DNA from: Chromera velia
Taxonomy: Eukaryota; Sar; Chromeraceae
Assembly (NCBI GenBank): GCA_018398765.1
Contig: JAHBMJ010004592.1
Span: 46,083 to 79,161 of the forward strand
Direction: 5' to 3'
DNA length: 33,079 nt
Shown here: piece after piece, positions 30,371 through 33,079 of the stretch
Numbering within the stretch: the first letter of the stretch is position 1
How the letters are laid out: every line of letters begins with the position of its first letter
Program-made: the position numbers and the translations under genes
Notes under the pieces: model-generated
The model's input: the letters and a program-made list of their open reading frames with translations, nothing else
The model's database searches: none
What the model was told of the DNA's origin: nothing

Positions 30371-31357
30371 TTAGATGTTTTCGGCGGGACGCCGACGGCG
30401 ATTGGCGTTTCGGGTCATGACTTGTTGGGCTGAGCGGAGTGAATCTCTCACTGCAGCGATCATCTGGCTGTGCTCCTCCAGAAATTCCTTTGCGTCAAAA
30501 GAAGGTTCGACTGAGACTGGGAGATTGAGAGCAGGAGGGATGAGCGGAGACTTCCCACCATCGAGAGCGAGAGGCGCAAAACCAGTCCCCTCATAGACAG
30601 AGGAGTTGTATGCAAACTCCACATCACATAGAAATTTAGACCACCGGGAGTGCTTCGTGTCTACCAGACACCGCAAAGCCTCCTCGAGGGTGCGATTCAT
30701 CCTCTCTGCGGCACCCACTGTGTCGTGGTGTGATGCAGTCGCGAAATCGACTTCTGAACCGCTGGAGGTGTGGAGGGTCTGCCAAAAGCGGGCGATAAAA
30801 CGGGGGTCACGGTCGCAGACGATATGACGCTGGAAGCCCTTCTTGCATGAAACGTGCTGGCGGTAGATCTGCGCGGTCTCCTCCGCTCCTGTTGTGCTGT
30901 GAGTGGGAATCAAGACGACTGCTTTAATGAGCCAGCAAAGCACCACAAGAATCGCATCAAACCCCTCATCACCGGAAGGCGGCAAGTCAGTAAGGCGGTC
31001 AATGCAAGTCGACTCCCAAGGGCGTGAAGGGATAGGGAGGGGCTGCAGAAGCCCGAGGCGGGCCGCAGTGGGACCCTTGCTTCTCTGACACCGATCGCAC
31101 GCGCGAACAAAAGAAGCGACTGACCTCTACATCCTGGGCCAGTAGTACAATGACGCCACCTTCCGATAGGTCTTCTCCATCCTAAAGTGAGCAGCGTGCG
31201 GAGGGGAATGCACCCCAGCCATCACAGTCCCCTGCTAAGATCTAGGGACACAGAGACGATTCCCCTCAAAATACAGGAGACCGGCACGAAGCGACATGCC
31301 TCGCAAACGAAGGGCAAAATCAGGGGTGGGGGCGGGTGGGTGCTGCTGTGACAGATG
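30371..31357 (-). pseudogene. Integrase of the Ty3-gypsy element, interrupted by nonsense codons
   Basis: In the same frame as the RT. The zinc-binding part shows HSPPHAAHF, YRKVASLYYWPRM, then TAG at 31127, then RSVASFVRACDRCQRSKG (the HHCC pattern). The catalytic core follows: STCIDRLTDLPPSGDEGFD (first Asp), HIVCDRDPRFIARFW (second Asp) and TVGAAERMNRTLEEALR (Glu). All three catalytic residues are present. A further TAG lies at 31235 upstream of the zinc finger, and a TAA at 30371-30373 separates the core from the C-terminal part. An internal ATG at 30985 would give only a core lacking the zinc finger and is unlikely to be used. Confidence 0.88.
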
Positions 31358-33079
31358 CTAAAGGACAGGGTGGAAGAAGGGATCGGCTGAGTATCCCCTC
31401 CTGCAGGCATCAAGGAATGCCTGTGACTGTGTGGCAGAGACCGTCAAACTCTGCAACTCCATCCCCACCCGAGACTGCTGCCCATCTCCCTCCCTAACTG
31501 GAGTCTGGCTCTCCTCAATCTTAGGAACCAAATCGGGCAGATCAGCGTACTCTGCCCCCAAAGACCCAACGGGCTGGATAGACACCGGGACAGCCTCCGG
31601 CAGGGGCCTGGGACGTACAGACAGACGCTGAGCGCGACCCATGCGAGAAACCTCGGTGGAAGACGGCATGAGCTGCTGTGCGGCGGGAGGGTTTCGGGAA
31701 AGGGCGTCTGCCACAATGTTTGCTCTCCCTGGGATATACTTTGGAGTGATGCCGAGCTCCTGCATGAACTCAATCCAGCGTCGAACTCGCAGGGAGCAAA
31801 ATTCGAACGATCGGTGGCTGAAATTTGTGAGGTTCTGGTGATCGGTCCATATCTCGGAGTCTGAAGACAGGAAGTGTCTCCACACCTTTGCGAAATGCAC
31901 AATCGCTAGAAATTCCAACTCTCGGACGGGGTACTTGGCTTCCATAGATGTCAGACGGCGGGAGCCGAAAGCGAGGGGGCGGTACCTCCTGGTTGCACAG
32001 TCCTTCTGGAGGGCGACAGCCCCAATGGCTCCTGCAGACTGCGATGCGTCGGGCACCAGAATGACTGGCTTGCTGGGATCGGGGAGGGCAAGGGTGGCAT
32101 GCTCCTGTACTGCCTTCTTCAGCTCAGCAAACGCACGCGACTGTGCAGTCTTCCATTCGAAGGGGACGTTCCTTTGGAGGAGGAATGTGAGAGGCCCCGC
32201 AAGAAACGAGAACCTCGGGACAAACCGGCGGAACCAATTCGCCAGTCCCAGAAACTGGCGCAGGGAAGTGCGGTCTGTAGGTTGTGCGAACTCAGTGAGC
32301 CCTTGCATTTTCTCATGGCTTGGTCTGATCCCCTTCTCATCAACCACCAACCCCAAAAATTTCGCCTCTGTCCGAAGCCATGCGCATTTAAAGACCTTAA
32401 CGTAGAGCTGGTGTTCCCTCAAAAGGGAAAAGACTTGGTTGATGTGCTCGATATGCTCCTCCGGAGTGCGGCTAAAAATAAGAACATCATCAATAAACAC
32501 AACAACACACTTATCAAGGAGTGGTCTGAGCACATCTGTGATGAGACGCATGCTAATGGAAGGTGCGTTACACAAACCAAACGGCATCACCAGCCATTCA
32601 AAACTGCCGTACCTTGTGACGAATGCTGTCTTCTCCTCGTCTCCCTCCCTGATCCTTGTCTGATGGAAGTATTGCCGTAAGTCTAGAGACGAGAAAAATT
32701 TCGCGCCGTGGAGGCGACTCAGCAGCTCCTCTGGGTGAGGAATAGGGAATTTGTCGCGGACTGTGATCTTGTTAAGTCCCGTGAAGTCGATGCACATCCG
32801 TTGCGTCCCGTCTGCCTTCTGCACAAACAGGACTGGCGCAGCATATGGACTTGTCGAAGGGCGGATGTACCCTTTCTCGAGGTATGAGTCTAACTGCCGT
32901 CTCAGTTCGTCAAGTTGACCGTATGACAGTCGGTAGGGTGCTCTCGCAGGAGGAGAGTGCCCTGCCTCGAGCTTGATCTCACACTCGATCTTTCGGTGGG
33001 GCGGGAGACCCGGGAGCTCGTCTGGGAATCGATCAAAATGTTTCTCGAGAACCGGTCGGACGCTGGGTGGGACTTCTTT
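31358..33079 (-). CDS. pol: Reverse transcriptase / RNase H of the Ty3-gypsy element (partial)
   Basis: The open frame continues from the window edge (33079) to TAG at 31358-31360, about 573 residues. RT motifs in order: PGLPPHRKIECEIKL and YRLSYGQLDEL at the N-terminus, EKGYIRPSTSPYAAPVLFV, FFSSLDLRQYFHQTRI (first catalytic Asp), FEWLVMPFGLCNAP, and VVVFIDDVLIFSRTPEEHI (the FIDD version of the catalytic YxDD box). Then come KFLGLVVDEKGIRPS and RQFLGLANWFRRFVP. RNase H follows with its acidic residues in place: VPDASQSAGAIGAV, YPVRELEFLAIV, IWTDHQNLTNF and ADALSRNP. Nothing in the visible part is broken. The region after about 31650 is the linker to integrase and is Ser/Pro-rich. The apparent ATG at 32824 lies inside the RT domain and is not the true start. 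Confidence 0.93.
   Translation of the reverse strand, partial: KEVPPSVRPVLEKHFDRFPDELPGLPPHRKIECEIKLEAGHSPPARAPYRLSYGQLDELRRQLDSYLEKGYIRPSTSPYAAPVLFVQKADGTQRMCIDFTGLNKITVRDKFPIPHPEELLSRLHGAKFFSSLDLRQYFHQTRIREGDEEKTAFVTRYGSFEWLVMPFGLCNAPSISMRLITDVLRPLLDKCVVVFIDDVLIFSRTPEEHIEHINQVFSLLREHQLYVKVFKCAWLRTEAKFLGLVVDEKGIRPSHEKMQGLTEFAQPTDRTSLRQFLGLANWFRRFVPRFSFLAGPLTFLLQRNVPFEWKTAQSRAFAELKKAVQEHATLALPDPSKPVILVPDASQSAGAIGAVALQKDCATRRYRPLAFGSRRLTSMEAKYPVRELEFLAIVHFAKVWRHFLSSDSEIWTDHQNLTNFSHRSFEFCSLRVRRWIEFMQELGITPKYIPGRANIVADALSRNPPAAQQLMPSSTEVSRMGRAQRLSVRPRPLPEAVPVSIQPVGSLGAEYADLPDLVPKIEESQTPVREGDGQQSRVGMELQSLTVSATQSQAFLDACRRGYSADPFFHPVL

Larger units (their letters stand above)
29948..33079 (-). mobile_element. 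Ty3/gypsy chromovirus (pol region), 5' part beyond the window
   Basis: One minus-strand reading frame carries, in order, reverse transcriptase, RNase H, integrase with HHCC zinc finger and DDE core, and a C-terminal chromodomain. That order (RT-RH-IN-chromo) defines chromoviruses of the Ty3/gypsy group. Gag, protease, primer site and 5' LTR are outside the window. The frame is interrupted by nonsense codons at 31358-31360 (TAG), 31235-31237 (TAG), 31127-31129 (TAG) and 30371-30373 (TAA). No frameshift is needed anywhere. The copy is therefore probably inactive, although the RT/RNase H part is fully open. Confidence 0.92.

Noticed and set aside
30375-32680. Plus-strand frames opposite the retroelement
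   Set aside because: Antisense shadows of the RT and integrase coding strand, without domains of their own.
1-33079. CRISPR arrays, tRNA or rRNA genes, bacterial operons
   Set aside because: No spaced palindromic repeats, no cloverleaf with the expected conserved loops and no rRNA core sequences were recognised. The intron-rich genes show that this is eukaryotic nuclear DNA.

Overview
This is a window of nuclear DNA from an intron-rich eukaryote. Three protein genes can be rebuilt exon by exon with mostly canonical GT-AG introns, donors of the GTCAGT/GTGAGT type and TGCAG acceptors. One gene encodes a conserved ciliary protein, so the organism should have a motile cilium. Long simple-repeat tracts, transposon remnants and a chromodomain Ty3/gypsy element point to a repeat-laden protist genome. 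A chromerid or other alveolate would fit, but that is inference and I cannot prove the lineage.

Layout. 1-620 is a long TG microsatellite. 620-4560 is AT-rich, with one unrecognised two-exon gene (about 1865-2577) and a short ATC-repeat tail. 4686-12327 (minus strand) is a 15-exon gene for an ankyrin-repeat protein fused to an acidic linker and a CCDC96/CFAP184-type coiled coil. Every exon joins in phase, giving 879 residues. The divergent region 12328-13441 holds a foldback sequence with perfect 30-bp arms. 13442 to about 16918 (plus strand) is a ZC3H14/Nab2-like poly(A)-RNA-binding CCCH gene. An in-frame TGA replaces a zinc-binding Cys, and some exon junctions do not phase cleanly, so it may be damaged. 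17.2-20.9 kb is AT-rich with a 487-bp non-autonomous hAT element (TIRs and 8-bp target duplication visible), an unrecognised ORF and a fragment resembling a non-LTR retrotransposon. 21437-26714 (minus strand) is a ten-exon SRSF1/SR34-like splicing factor of 265 residues, with a 13-nt microexon and a tail built of in-frame cassette exons. 27.67-29.27 kb is a tandem duplication of an 833-bp unit without convincing coding content. 29948 to the right edge (minus strand) is a Ty3/gypsy chromovirus: reverse transcriptase/RNase H, integrase and chromodomain in one frame, interrupted by four nonsense codons and no frameshift.

The genes do not form an operon or pathway. Two of the three recognised genes (the Nab2-like protein and the SR protein) act in mRNA processing; the third builds cilia. 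The strongest theme of the window is the link between simple repeats and splicing: UG-repeat tracts sit directly before several acceptors, and CTGT-type arrays begin directly at two donors of the ciliary gene.
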